From positions 1 to 64,000 of the forward strand of contig JAKZZE010000006.1 in assembly GCA_024220505.1 (NCBI GenBank): 64,000 nt of DNA. The letters run 5' to 3'. Origin of the DNA: Rhizopus arrhizus. Its lineage: Eukaryota > Mucoromycota > Mucoromycetes > Mucorales > Rhizopodaceae. Numbering within the stretch: the stretch's first letter is position 1; each line of letters opens with the position of its first letter. The notes under the pieces were generated by a model, which was not told the origin of the DNA, made no database searches, and saw only the letters and a program-made list of their open reading frames with translations. The translations under genes and the position numbers were made by a program. Positions 23,394 through 37,848 of the stretch are shown in pieces.

Positions 23394-24242
23394 TAATACG
23401 AAAAAAAGACAAACAAAGTAGTTAAAGATCTTTTGCCATTCATTCCATTTTTCGCCATTGGTACTTTTTCAACTTTTAGAAAAATGTTGGAATTTCAGTT
23501 TCGCGACATTTCTAAGTAAAAATACAAGGTTTGACCAGCCTAGTTGGCTTCTTTGCGCCCTAGTAAGAGGTATTGAAATTACATCAAAAGAAACAAAATA
23601 AGCAAAATAACTGCAGTTATAAGTTAAAGCATCGTATAGATTAAAGAAATTATCAGGAATATTAAAAATTATTTGTTTTATTTGTGTTTATATATTTATG
23701 TACTTTTCTTGGCTTCTCGAAATGAACGTATTTCGATACTGACAGGATTAACCAACGTGAAGGTGAAAGTACAAATAATCACAAAAAAAAAGAGTTCTCT
23801 TGGCTGCTTTCTCCGTGCATCCCCCAACTACAGTGTCAGTCAACCCGTTAAAAGATAAAACAAAGCAGTTGTTCGTAAGCGCCAATAAACTAGGATAGAT
23901 TAAAGGCTTACAGCAATGAGCTTCCCCCTCTCCAGATCCTACAAATCTAATAAAAGATTTTGAAATAAAAAGAAATACGTAAAAAAAGATTCTTTAATTT
24001 TTTATGAATGTTGTGTTGTTCTAAAGGAGCCAATCATAGAAATATTATGTAAAAATCATATTTGGATGTTTCTGGATAGGGGTCATTCCTAAGGAAAATG
24101 TAAGATTTCTTCTTTTGTAGGAGAAATTTATTCAGGTGCTGCAAGGCATACACCATTGCAAGCGTAATCCGTGCTAAGTTTGATAATGACAATGAAACCT
24201 GAGGTAGAGAACAAAGAAGAGAAAATCTATGAATTAGCCTTT
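23394..24242. other. Non-coding spacer, no gene seen
   Basis: AT-rich sequence. It may include the 3' end of the LINE fragment that follows on the minus strand, but nothing can be assigned. Confidence 0.4.
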
Positions 24243-25070
24243 TAGTGTGCTACTATTGTTTTCTTTGTAAATCTTAGGATTTACCTAGTAGCTCTTGTTA
24301 CTACTTCATGAGGCCAAAATTGATAGTATTAAAAAATAAATTTCCATTGAAGTTGCCATAGAGAGAGCAGCACAGAAGCTACAATATCCAAGTAGGTCAT
24401 AGATATTGATGGAATGAATTCAATGCCAAAGGAAGAAGAGAGTTGAATGAGAGTATAAGTCAATTTGGCAGGGCCAACGAACAAGCAAGAAGAAATTGTT
24501 TGCCAGATTCCATGTTTGAAAGGACAAAACCAGACAAAGTGTTCTTCAGAATCGACACCGCCACAATATACACAACCAGGATCTGGAAATCTGGCTGGGA
24601 TTGGCTAGTGAAGATGCTCTTCACACGGCATTTTGTGGTGATAAAGCCTCCAGGGTAACGTGCGAGCTCTGTGTGGAATAGGTGTCTTCCAAAAACGGCG
24701 TCAGGCAGTAGGACTTTTACGCGGATATGATACTGATAACATAGATGAGTGGCGTAGCTGAGACTCACGAATCCACTTTGTATTCGAAGAAGCAATAGGG
24801 GTTTCATCTAGTAAAAGTGAATCCAGAATGTTGTCAAATTCTGTTTCAGTAAGCATAGGAAGTGGTAGTGCTGATGAGATTATGTGTATTGAATTGTATG
24901 GACATTTGAATTGATGGAAGAAAGCGGTTTCCTGTATACGACATAGTTGAAGCTGTTCAAAGTAATTCTTGTTTTTGGAGTGAAAAGGATTAGGCGAGAT
25001 GTGGAATTATAGGATTTGACTAACTCAATTTGGTGGAATATAGGTAATTGTCGCATGTGTCTGAATTATT
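24243..25070 (-). pseudogene. LINE ORF2 C-terminal fragment
   Basis: Minus-strand pieces in more than one frame read like the tail of a LINE ORF2: YFEQLQLCRIQETAFFHQFK and HIISSALPLPMLTETEFDNI (about 24,830-24,975), YQYHIRVKVLLPDAVFGRHL (about 24,670-24,740), and a zinc motif CVYCGGVDSEEHFVWFC (about 24,510-24,565) placed as in the LINE at 14,320. The reverse-transcriptase catalytic part is absent. The sequence differs from the LINE at 7.6-15.1 kb, so it comes from another family or an old copy. Confidence 0.65.
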
Positions 25071-26024
25071 TTTTCCTATGTTTGAAACCTACACAATGAC
25101 AAACGCATTTTTTTTTTTTTTGGAAGCTTTTCGATTTTTTTTCATTGTTGAGTACAGACTATTAAATGAAATTGCGCTAACAATATGTAGTAAAATCAAG
25201 CAATATTTCTGACAAAACAAATGCATAGCAGTACATGAAAACTAGGACGCAGTATCAAAGATGCAATATCAATAATGCTTCCATATTATTGCGTAATGTG
25301 GACAAGATGGTACAAGAAAAACTTATCACAAGGAATTGTAACAGAGATATGAAAAGAAGTCAAGGCGCTTACTAATTACTACGAAGCTCTTATTAGTATC
25401 TAAGCTTCGATTCTGTACAGTTTTTTGTTTAAAAAAGGGAAAAGGTCTGATTAATAGATACAATGTTAGAATGAAAAGGGCAAGGAAGGTTATATACATA
25501 TTAAAAAGTATGAAGGTTACGATGTTAACAGCATGTAGTAAAAGCTTAGCGAGTATGAATATAAAAAAGTGAAAGAAAAAAAGGAAATGTCTATTGTTTG
25601 TTTATCCATACTGTGTCCCCCCCCCCTTTTTTTTTTCATAAGCACTACATTGTGCACATATATTGATAACATGCTAGGTTGGGATAACTAGAGAAGCTAA
25701 AATGAGAGTTTTATCTTAATCACAAGGGACCATAATTGTCCATTTCCAGTAATCAAAGCGCCATATTTTTTTAAAACTAACAATTATTTACATAAAATGA
25801 TTGTCATTAAACACTTTTAAGCCTCTCATTAATGGTATTTGCAAGCAAATAAGTAAAAAATTGTCTATTAATGACCTTTAAATTGTAAGTGTTTTATTAT
25901 AAAGGGAATATACACAAATTGTAACAAAAAAAAAATGAAGCAAATGGTTCTTTTTTTTTTTTTTTTTCATGGATGAATGGTAGGAGGTGCGAAATGCGAA
26001 TTAATAAAATGTGAATGCTTATTT
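25071..26024. other. Spacer between repeats and gene-rich block
   Basis: No gene seen. It contains homopolymer runs (C run then T run at about 25,618-25,637). It covers the 3' side of GFA1, whose stop is at 26,025. Confidence 0.4.
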
Positions 26025-28386
<2,362 letters not shown>

Positions 28387-29096
28387 AGTTTAAGATGAGA
28401 AAAAGAGTGTTAAAAAAAGGAGAAGAGTAGTTGATTTCACTTTTTTTTTACTCCTATTTATATTCATACTAACAATAAATTCCGCGGTTTGTTTTCATTT
28501 TTCTTTATTTGTGTTCCGCGGATTAAATACGCATACTTTTTTTAAGCTATTTTAAACGAATCTAAAAATAACTGGCCAATAAGCATACATTTATTTTCTA
28601 TAAAAAAAAAACAAATGGAATAAAATAAAAAGGAGCAGGAAAGAATATGTAAAATGGAATACTAGAAGGCGATTTTTGATTTATTTTTGACTTTTTTGAC
28701 AAGTTGACAAAAAGCTTAAATACATGTGTTTCTCTACATATTTTTATAAAAAACGTGAATGAGCGGAGATCAGGATGCGTGTGTATGTGTGGACATAACC
28801 CGAAAATAGAAAAAGACTAGAATCAAGAATTATTCAATATTTTTCTATTATTCTGCACGTGTATTTTATATGCAATGTATATTTTACATATAAACCCACA
28901 GTTAAAGTATAAGGATACACAAATAAAATATTACATGAGTATCTTGATGGTTGACAAGGTCAAACCTACTGAAAGAGAGCAGTCACTATGTCTATTGATG
29001 ATTGGCCTAGCTATTGCTGATTATTTTTTTTGCTTATTTTTTTTTTTCCTTTGTGCTTGATAACATTGCATTTTTCTTCAAACCTTTTGATCAATA
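28387..29096. promoter_or_regulatory. Divergent GFA1/TIM9 promoter region
   Basis: 710 bp lie between the two start codons. TTCCGCGG occurs twice, at 28,480-28,487 and 28,514-28,521, 34 bp apart in an AT-rich context and nearer GFA1. This GC-rich palindromic core stands out as a candidate factor site. An unrelated ORF at 28,875-29,060 looks spurious. Confidence 0.35.
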
Positions 29097-29465
29097 ATGG
29101 ATTTCTCTCGATTTAACCAAGCTGAACAAGCACAAATTGCTGCTATGATTGAACACAAGCAGGTTTAATTTTGAGAAATAGGATACTTATAATGTCAAAA
29201 GGCTTATACCATTTAGATGCGTGATTTCATGAAACTTTACAGCAATTTGGTTCAACGTTGTTTTGACGATTGTACGAATGATTTTACTACAAAGTCTTTA
29301 AATGGAAAAGAAGAAAGTTGTGTTAATAAATGTGCCGATAAATTCTTGAAGCATTCTGAAAGAGTGGGTGCTCGTTTCGCTGAACTTAGTCAATCTGTAA
29401 GCACAGTAAAATATTACAAGCTTTTATATATTGACTTTTTTTCATAGTTGGCTCCTGGACAATAA
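29097..29465 (+). CDS. TIM9: Mitochondrial small TIM chaperone Tim9
   Basis: It escorts hydrophobic precursors across the intermembrane space as a Tim9-Tim10 hexamer. Exons 29097-29162, 29217-29396, 29448-29465 give 264 nt, 87 residues, the same length as yeast Tim9. The twin CX3C pairs are CFDDC and CVNKC, spaced as in the family, and the helix between them carries the substrate-binding face. The N-terminus [13 protein letters not shown] and the Ala-Pro-Gly-Gln end after the last intron are typical of Tim9 rather than Tim10. There is no presequence, as expected. It converges on the E3 gene whose stop is 168 bp away. Confidence 0.93.
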
Positions 29466-29516
29466 AAAAGAAAACGAATAGATTACATAAACCGTTGAAA
29501 ATATTCTGTGTATGTG

Positions 29517-29547
<31 letters not shown>

Positions 29548-29632
29548 AGGGTATATTTTTTATATAAGAGTCGATTTGTGTGAAAGAGAAATATGGGGGA
29601 ATCTATTTGTTGATGTGAGTGTGTGGTATATA

Positions 29633-31103
29633 TTATGTGGATAGAGGTCTTCGACAGGTTGGGCAAGTAGGTTTAGAAACATGATGTTGAATCCATGAAT
29701 GTAAACAGTGACTATAGATAATGAGTAAAATAAAATGAGAATATATATTCAATTATTATTACAGATGAAATAAATGCCCACAAGCCAACTTTTTCGCAGT
29801 CTTCATCTTCTCACGGCATATAGCACAATCATCGTTTAATTTTGATAATTCTTCAGATGAAGCATCCACATATCTAATAAAACATTTAAGTTAAAATGAA
29901 TACAAATATCATATTTACCTTTGTCGAACATAAACCATGGCTTTCCATCTTTCTCTATAAATAATAATTTTGTTGTGTAGATTTTTCAAGACACTTCTGA
30001 CATTTAAAAACAAGACAATATCAACTAAACCAAAAGATATACCATGCATCCACTAATGATAATTATGATTATGATGATACTATGTTTTAAATAGTCATAT
30101 ATTACTTACCATAAGTTGCAAATATTGTAATAAAGTACAACCAAGTATTAATACATCTGCACTTAATTCAATATAATAATTAATCCATCTTTTACTTTCA
30201 AATCTATTTTCAACCCATTGATCCAATAGATGTGTGATATATTTAATTAATACTTGTATTGTATCTAATACAACAGGTAGAAACTATTATAAAGTATAAG
30301 TCATCTTAATAAGGCAAAATAAAACTTACTTCAAGTGTAAGAAAGGCAAGTGAAGTTGGAAATAAATAAAATGAACCAAGATACCAAATGATATTACTGA
30401 ACAAAATGGTTGATAGTAATAATATAATCTTGTAATATTTATGTATTGATACAAATGTGATTGTAGTAAGCTACAGATTGTTGTTATTATTAGTTAAATT
30501 GCTAAACTCATAATTGCTTACATTATCTAATCGGTCTCGGCTTAATAAACTAAAAATTCGCATGAATCCTAATACACCAATCCACATCGATAGTCTAAGG
30601 ATATGTCTCCAAACAGGATCCATTACTGCTCCAATAAATATTACTTTAAATAATAAAAAGTTCAGCATTCGATCATACATATGCTATTCATATGATTAGT
30701 CTTGTTATATATATTTTGTGTATATTTGTGTGCTTTTGTTTATATACCTGACTTTCCATTGGCCACAGTTCACCAAATACACATTTTATAATACCTCTTC
30801 CAATTAATAGAGAAGCACAAATACTCATATTCACATGGGCCTATATTGTTAATTAGCAATTGACTAAACACATATTTAAAAAGTGATTACAAGTAAACTA
30901 ATCTTTCTGGATTCCACATGGCTAAAATAAGCCATAAGATAACTTTTATTACAAGTTATTGTTGAATTAGCTCTTGATACTAGATCGCTTGAATAACAAG
31001 TTGTCCAAATATCAGAAGATAAAAATGACCTTGAAGTAATAACAAGCGAAACTATAAAACTCACAGTGGATATCACTGCGTATGTGGAAATATCGTATTT
31101 CAT
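29633..31103 (-). CDS. Multi-spanning RING-H2 E3 ligase, gp78/Hrd1-like
   Basis: A likely ER membrane ubiquitin ligase of the ERAD type. Exons (minus strand): 30891-31103, 30748-30840, 30522-30683, 30330-30470, 30110-30283, 29919-30052, 29763-29873, 29633-29711; 1107 nt, 368 residues. The N-terminal 300 residues contain several hydrophobic helices with conserved bits: MESQHMYDRML across an intron, then FLLFKVIFIGAVMD. The RING-H2 (about residues 320-362) is CAICREKM, then CGHLFHLHCLHSWI, then CPTC, giving C3H2C3. RING and TM1-4 resemble gp78/AMFR slightly more than Hrd1. The protein stops about six residues after the RING, so the CUE and tail regions of gp78 or the long Hrd1 tail are absent. 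The start lies only 48 bp after the formin stop on the same strand. Confidence 0.85.
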
Positions 31104-31151
31104 ATTTTTTAGAAAAAAAAAAAAAAAAAAAAAAATGTTGAAAAAAAAAAA

Positions 31152-34100
31152 TTAAAGGTAAATTGACTCTAATAATTCCAAAGGGTTTAATTCACTTGAT
31201 TTGATTGGATTTAATTGTTGTGGCCTTTTTTGTCTTGTTTTATATTCTCTTCTTGGACTCATTAATAATTTTGCGTATAAAGTTTCAATACCAATGTCAT
31301 GTTGCGTATTGATTGTATCTAATAATCATAATTAGTATCATGTAATATGATATAACTCATAACCTTACAATCACTCATATCAATGCCTTTTCCTCCCTTA
31401 TTATTTAACCTATTCTGATTTCTTCTTTCTGATTCCAATTTCTTTTGTGCTTCAATACGTTCTTTTGTTTGTTTGGCTAGTATTAGATCATTTGTACATT
31501 TCTATTAGACATATCGTTAGTATTCCGTTCATACGAGTGATTGTGAATATAACGTACTTGCCAACTTGATGTAAATGTATAAAATATTTTAAAGAATTCA
31601 TCTGGTTGAATTCCCTTTACATTTTCACCATAAAAGCAAACTACTTTTTGATATGATTCTTCTGTCTTGACCTTTAATGTTTCTACTTGACTTAGTTTAT
31701 TTTCTGCTTCCTTTTGAAATTGTTTTATTGCTTGTGTAAATACATCATCGCTCATCAACACATCAAATTGTTTTAGGCCATGCTTGATACTATTAAAATC
31801 AGCCATGACCTCCGTCTTGTTTACTAAAATATATTATTATCATTATGAATTGAACGCTTATTTCTATTCAATCAACACTTACCTTTACTGGCTTCCTCAC
31901 AGTCCTTTAATTCATTTAAAAACCCAACAAGTTTTGGAAAACTCTTTTCAATCGTTTCAATTATGAAATGTAATAAAGTATTTGAGCTATTATTTGTACT
32001 CTTCGTATCCACAAGCTATACATACGTTGTATGAATATCAAGTAAATTGTATTCAACCAGGAAACTTGCCTTATTAATGCTTGTGATCTTTATTCCAAAA
32101 GCACCTCCTCGATTCGTATTTCCATTCATAAAGTTACCCAAGACTAAAATCATCTGTAATAGCTTTTTGAACTTTTTTGCATTTAATAAATTATCAGATG
32201 CTTTCAATACAATATTCAACGCCTATTTATCATTATTAGTTATTTTTCTTTATAGTTCTCATCGTTACCTTCTCAATGGACTCAATCGTATCCCAAAATA
32301 AAGTCTTGTATAATAAGCATCCTACTCTTTCCTTAAATTGTTCAATTTGAATCATTTCCCACACTAGCTGATCTGGTTTAGACAATTTTGACTTGTCTCC
32401 CGAATAAGCCTTCAAGCTCGCCACTTCCTCCTGCCCTGGTGCAAATTTCAGTAAATTCTCCAAGATATGCTCTGTTTCAATCAAGGGCGACATCTCCATC
32501 ACATAATTAGCAATTTGATGGATTTCAAATCCTTTGGGCAATCCTGTCAAAAAGATACTCATGTTATATGCTTTTTTAGGGTCCAATAACTCAACCACGT
32601 CTGCTACTTTTCTCATCTTCTTTTTCATGACCGGCTTTTGGACAAAGCTTTTTTCAATTTCTGTAAATACTTCGGCATTCACAAGCTTGGACACAATAGA
32701 TTGTTGGTTAAACAATTCTTCATCTTCTTTATCGTCTTCAAGGTGTTCCCAGATAGTTTCACTAAGTTGTCTTCGGTGAATCTTTTCCCATTCGACGAAT
32801 TTTAATTTTTGCTTGGGTTGATTAGAAGATGGAGGAGAAGTAGGAGATCCTGCAGATAATGGAGGAGGGGGAGGAACAGGTGGTCCAGAAGGTGAGCAAG
32901 TGGATACGGGAGGAGGAGGTGGAGGAGGAGGAGGGGGTGGTCCTGCTGTTGAAGAAGGTGAAAGTGAGGGTAATAGTGGAGGTGGAGGCGGAGGTGGAGG
33001 TCCACATAAAGAAGATGAAAGTACAGATGGGGGTGGTGGAGGTGGAGGTGGAGGTCCACATAAAGAAGATGGAAGTACAGATGGGGGTGGTGGTGGTGAA
33101 GGTGGAGCGGTTACAATTTCTGGACTGGCCAAAGGTAACGCAGAATGGTCCATGACAGTTTGTGGTACAGTGCCCTTTAATGAAGGCTTCAGATCGACAG
33201 CAGAATCAGAAATGGGTTGCTTAGTTAAATGATCAGGAGAAGGGGATGGAGTGGGCAGATGGCTGTGTAAATCTTTGGTTGTACCGACTGGCTTTGTATA
33301 CTTTGAAAGTTGTTTTCTAGGTATTTTATGTTTTGGTTTATCCATTTTCTTGTCAATTTTTGATTTGATCACATCAAAAGGCTCACTCTACGAATAATAT
33401 AAGAAAGGATAGTTATAAATGATAACTTTTTCTTACTGGTTGTGTGTACTGGTTTCTTTGAACTAGGATGTTGACTGTTTCATACAACCGTTGTATTTGA
33501 CTATCCATAGATTCCAAAGTTCTTTTATGATCTAACTCAATATCATCTAGTCTTTGTTGAAGTACTGCATTCGTCTGATTAGCAATTCGTAAACTACGTT
33601 CCAAGGCTTCATTTTTAAGTCTCAATTGACCGACAAGTCCATCTACTAGATTGTCAATATAGAATATATTATGAAATATGCACTTTACCTGCTTTTAGAT
33701 CAATTTGAAGTTTAAGAGCAGCCTCTCTCTCCAATGCCTTTGCAGTAATCTCTCTTAGCTCATCCATTTCTTGTAAAGCAGCCTCTAATTCATCCTCATC
33801 TACAAATTTCGCAATCAAATCTTTCACTGTCACTCCATAATTCAAACTGAACTCATTATTTCTATCCATTGTGACCTGAGATATAAAATGTTCAATGAGC
33901 TGATAATATCGATTTTTTGTTTCTGAAGAATCAGATTGAATCAAGAGTAAATTTTGAAGTAACTTTTGTAAATAGTCATAGGCTTTTGTTCCACTGATGG
34001 ACCGTACAATTTTATCAAGTGTTTCTGAGGGATCTGAGGTACTGCCGACTATCATGTGAGCAATTTGATCGCTATCCTCGAGTTCCTTGAATTCTTCTAG

Positions 34101-35436
34101 TTTCAAATTCATGAGTTCGTTCTTGAATAGTTTGAATTTGGCTAGGACACCATCCAGTCCTCCCTGATAGAGTTGGTTGCGTAATATGATTCTTGTTTCT
34201 CTATCTTGAACTGTATCAGGATCCACGATTGCATTGATAAGTAACAGATTTGCCAACTACTCAAAGAGTTTTTAATCAGAATGAATGCACCTAGTCAACA
34301 ACTTACAGCATGTTCAGTAATGGAGATATCAGCAGTGATCTCTTGTGATGCAGTAAAGAATAAATCATCCTTTTTGTCCAATATTGAATAAAGTGACTTG
34401 AGCCATGAATCAAATGGACCATAGTCATTTTTGTGTTCTTTGATAGTTTCCATGCCTTGCATCACAATAGAATGACCCTTGGGTTGTTCAAAATAGCACA
34501 TAAAAGTAAGTGCGTCACAGACGAGCCTTTGGGTTGATATTGAAGGTGACAAGATGGACTGAGTGAGTTGAATGATATAATATGGATCACTTATGACTTG
34601 TTGTATTCCATACTATGATTATTAATTAGAATATGAAGCAAATGCGGTTCGATCAACTTACATAATTACTGAATAATTGTCTTAGACATTTTATGATTTC
34701 AAATTCAAGTTGACACTCTTTTTGATTCCTAACAGAATATTAACTTTAGCTTTCATCAAGTATCATTTACCTTGCATTGATTCTGTTGATAGCAGATAGT
34801 TCTTCACATAAAGTTCTTATGCCATTTTTTTCAATAAACTCTTGAGCCCATCTAGATTAAAAGAAGAATTATTATTAGAATATTTAATAAATTATTTGGT
34901 TAATTATTATTAATACCTTATAGGCATAGTCCTTAATCGAACAGACAAATCAGACACAAGCTTACAACGTACTTCCCATTTTGATTCACGTTTGGTGATT
35001 GCATGAATATAATACAAAGGGGTCAATTCATTCATGATATCAGTTGTATGTATAGATGTCAGTGCATTTTCATGACAGAGTATAAACCATTTTTTATCAA
35101 AAGGCAAACTTCTAACGCTGGCATCTTTTGTATTTAAATTTAAGCGTGTCTATTGATTGGTTAAATTGTAGGTTTATATATTTATTTATTTTATTTTATT
35201 TTTGCTTACAGCTGCTTGTTCAAACAATCGATCAATTTCTTCATTAGTCGGTTTGTCTTTTAGACTAGTTAATGGTGAGATAGGAGAAGAAAGAGACGCT
35301 AAATAAAGTGTGAGCTATCTGATAATAAAATAAAATTATATTTACATTCTGATGTCAATTTTGTATCAATTTGTTGATGATTTTTATTACTATTATTATT
35401 GCTATTGTTATTCTTTTTACTTTTAAAAAAAGACAT
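31152..35436 (-). CDS. Diaphanous-type formin
   Basis: It nucleates and elongates unbranched actin filaments at polarity and septation sites. Fourteen exons (minus strand): 35346-35436, 35210-35298, 34917-35149, 34771-34851, 34662-34728, 34307-34612, 33689-34256, 33437-33645, 32269-33387, 32070-32222, 31883-32015, 31558-31823, 31369-31501, 31152-31318; 3615 nt, 1204 residues. Order: short Asn/Lys-rich start, GTPase-binding/FH3 region (about 50-440), coiled coil (about 450-545), FH1 with several polyproline tracts (about 640-735), FH2 (about 740-1120; LPKGFEIHQIANYVMEM, NFMNGNTNRGGAFGIK), then a tail LYAKLLMSPRREYKTRQKR that resembles the autoinhibitory DAD. One intron (32,016-32,069) uses a GC donor. 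The start of exon 8 is ambiguous by 3 nt (adjacent AG sites). Long frames on the opposite strand are only shadows of the Pro/Gly repeats. Confidence 0.95.
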
Positions 35437-35629
35437 AATTGTAAGAAAGAAAGAGGTTGAAAAGAATCATTTTAATATAAGAGCAAAAGAGAGAAAAGAG
35501 AAAAAAAAAAAAAAGAGAGAGAGAGAAAGAGAGAGAAGAAGACAATTGCCTAATTTGGTGGATTGAAAAACAAAAGAAAGATGAATGTTAAAAAAGAAAG
35601 AAATGCAATAAAGTCTATAGTTTTGTTAA

Positions 35630-36867
35630 TTATTTGTTTTCATCGTTATCTGAAGAAGACCATAGATGATTAGAAGCCCAACGAACTAGATTATTTAGTA
35701 TTGAACTATTAGTACTATGATTGCCATCATCCCAATGATAAGGTGTGTCATCTATAACATGTTCAGAGTGTGTATCCCAATCATCATCGTCAAATTCATA
35801 ATCATAGTCTGATTTACTTGGTACACCCTGATCATCGTCATCATCCGTATTCCACTGAACATGATTATTATTTGTTGGTTTATTTTTGGATACTTCAATA
35901 ATATGCTGAACAAGTGCATCTGATTGAGCACTTTCTGCGTCCCAATTGGTAGATGATTTACGTTTAATGAAACTAGGTGGATAGTCATCATCTGAGTCAT
36001 CCGAATACTCTTGTTCTGATCTTGAACTTGTCTTTAATAAAGTGGGTTCAATTTTTCGAATAGAAGAACGAATCTTTTGTGGTCTAGAACGCATAATAAT
36101 ACCATCTTCTGCTTCTGATTCATATTCTTCTTCTTCTTCTTCTGGTTCATAATCTGTAGTGATATTATCATCTTCTTCATCATATTTATTCTTCTTTTTA
36201 TTATTTCCTAACGCAACGCATTGTTCTACGTATTGATTAAATCTGAGTTTTGGTTGACGATGATTAGCGATAACGGAAGGAGAAAATGCACCGACTTGTT
36301 GATTGACTTTTGAGATAGATAAGCTACTTGATAAATTACTATCATTTTGAACTTCTTCATCATTCTTGTTATTATTATTATGTATTTGTAATTCAGAAGC
36401 TGATCTCTTTAATAAATCAGACATGGTCACTTTCTTTAATGCGGATTTTAATGGTTTTTGTGGTTGTGATTGTTGTATGGGTGAAGGAGATGGTCTGATT
36501 TCCTTTTTTAAAAATCTATCTTTTCCTCCCTTGATGACTGTATGTAGTGGACCATAAAGCCATGTTACATCACTATCTTTTAACCTAAATAACAAAATTA
36601 TTAATAGTACTATAATCATCATTACAAATACCAGTTAAGTGTCTCTGGACTAACAGTTTTTAAATTATTTCTTTGCTTTCCCCAAGTACGCCATGAGGCA
36701 TTCTCAAGTCGAATACCATTAATAATATTCAACTTTTGTTTTGTCAACACACGCCATGAAGCTGCGAGATCCATTTCATCAAAATTATAAGATAAATAAT
36801 CTACATTTCCTTCTATTGTCACATTAGGTGTTATATCATCATCCATCGCATGTTTCTTTTTAAGCAT
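35630..36867 (-). CDS. Reg1-like PP1 regulatory subunit (DUF1752 family)
   Basis: Probable targeting subunit of Glc7/PP1 in glucose repression, by analogy with yeast Reg1/Reg2. Exons 36632-36867 and 35630-36584; 1191 nt, 396 residues. Residues about 30-70 carry the fungal DUF1752 signature (SWRVLTKQKLNIINGIRLEN followed by SWRTW). A second conserved block, PKLRFNQYVEQCVAL (about residue 205), matches the RHIxFNxxVEQCIAL-type segment of this family that lies near the PP1 docking region. Long acidic stretches (EEEEEEYESEAED and DDDDD) and Ser-rich low complexity make up the rest. It is shorter than yeast Reg1. Upstream is a GAAA repeat and A-run. Confidence 0.8.
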
Positions 36868-36921
36868 ATTTGTTATCAGCAAAAGAAAGAAGAAGAAGAA
36901 GAAAGAAAGAAAGAAAGAAAG

Positions 36922-36953
<32 letters not shown>

Positions 36954-37848
36954 AGACAACAAAACACAGATTATTTTTATTTTTAATTGCTCAAATTATT
37001 TGGCATGATTGGTTAGCTGAGTTTACTTTATTAACCTACAATAAGTGATAACATTGGATAGCTGTAATTAAATAATTTTGTCATGTTCAATAAAGCAATT
37101 TTTGTCAGCAGGCAATACAAATCAAGAGAATAATCAAAGACATGTACATCGTATAGTACAAATAGCTTAAATAAAAGGAATCACTTGGATCTGATAGTTT
37201 GAATAGATAAATTCCAGTTATCAAAAGACACCATTGACTGTTTTCGCATTAAATGCTATCCATACTTGTCAAAATATAAGAATTTTTAAATTTTCCAAAG
37301 AAGCTCGATATAGAAGGAATCTATTTATTCCAATGAACAAAGCATGTTTTAATGAGTTAAATGATATATTGCATTACTTAATCATTCTTAAAGATGGTAT
37401 CATAATGAAGGATTTAATAGTCAACAGATCTATATTTTTAATTGCATTTTTATCCTATTCGGCATTGATTCAATCAGATAATCAATCCTTTCCACTTCAA
37501 TAGAATCTCAGGCACATTTGATCGCTTACTTGAAGCTCTCTATATTTTTCAGTCTATTACATCTCTTTTAGCATGTCCTTTTACTTTTAAAGAATTTCGA
37601 TTGGGTTATAATAATTGACCAAGCCATTTCAATTTCTTAATTTCGTAACCATTCACTCAGTCTTCAGCAGTAAATGAATAACAACAACGTTGGCAAAACA
37701 AACATAAAGGGTGTGATGGAGACCTCCCTGTGATATCATTGCTGGCTTTAGTGTACTCTTACCTATCGTCACAGTCACCAAACACATCTTTTCCGCGTCT
37801 TTTTGAAAATGGGTTTAAAAAACATGATACTTTATTTAGTAACTCTAT
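36868..37848. other. Intergenic, no gene supported
   Basis: It holds a GAAA microsatellite running into about 30 A (36,897-36,950). A plus-strand frame at 37,234-37,503 has no recognisable domain and no supporting context. This is probably shared 5' DNA of the Reg1-like gene and the 3' side of PRI2. Confidence 0.45.

Noticed and set aside
32859..33232. Long plus-strand frames rich in Gly/Val/Glu
   Set aside because: They are antisense shadows of the formin FH1 polyproline repeats.
37234..37503. 89-codon plus-strand frame
   Set aside because: No domain, no splice partners, codon use like the surrounding AT-rich spacer.
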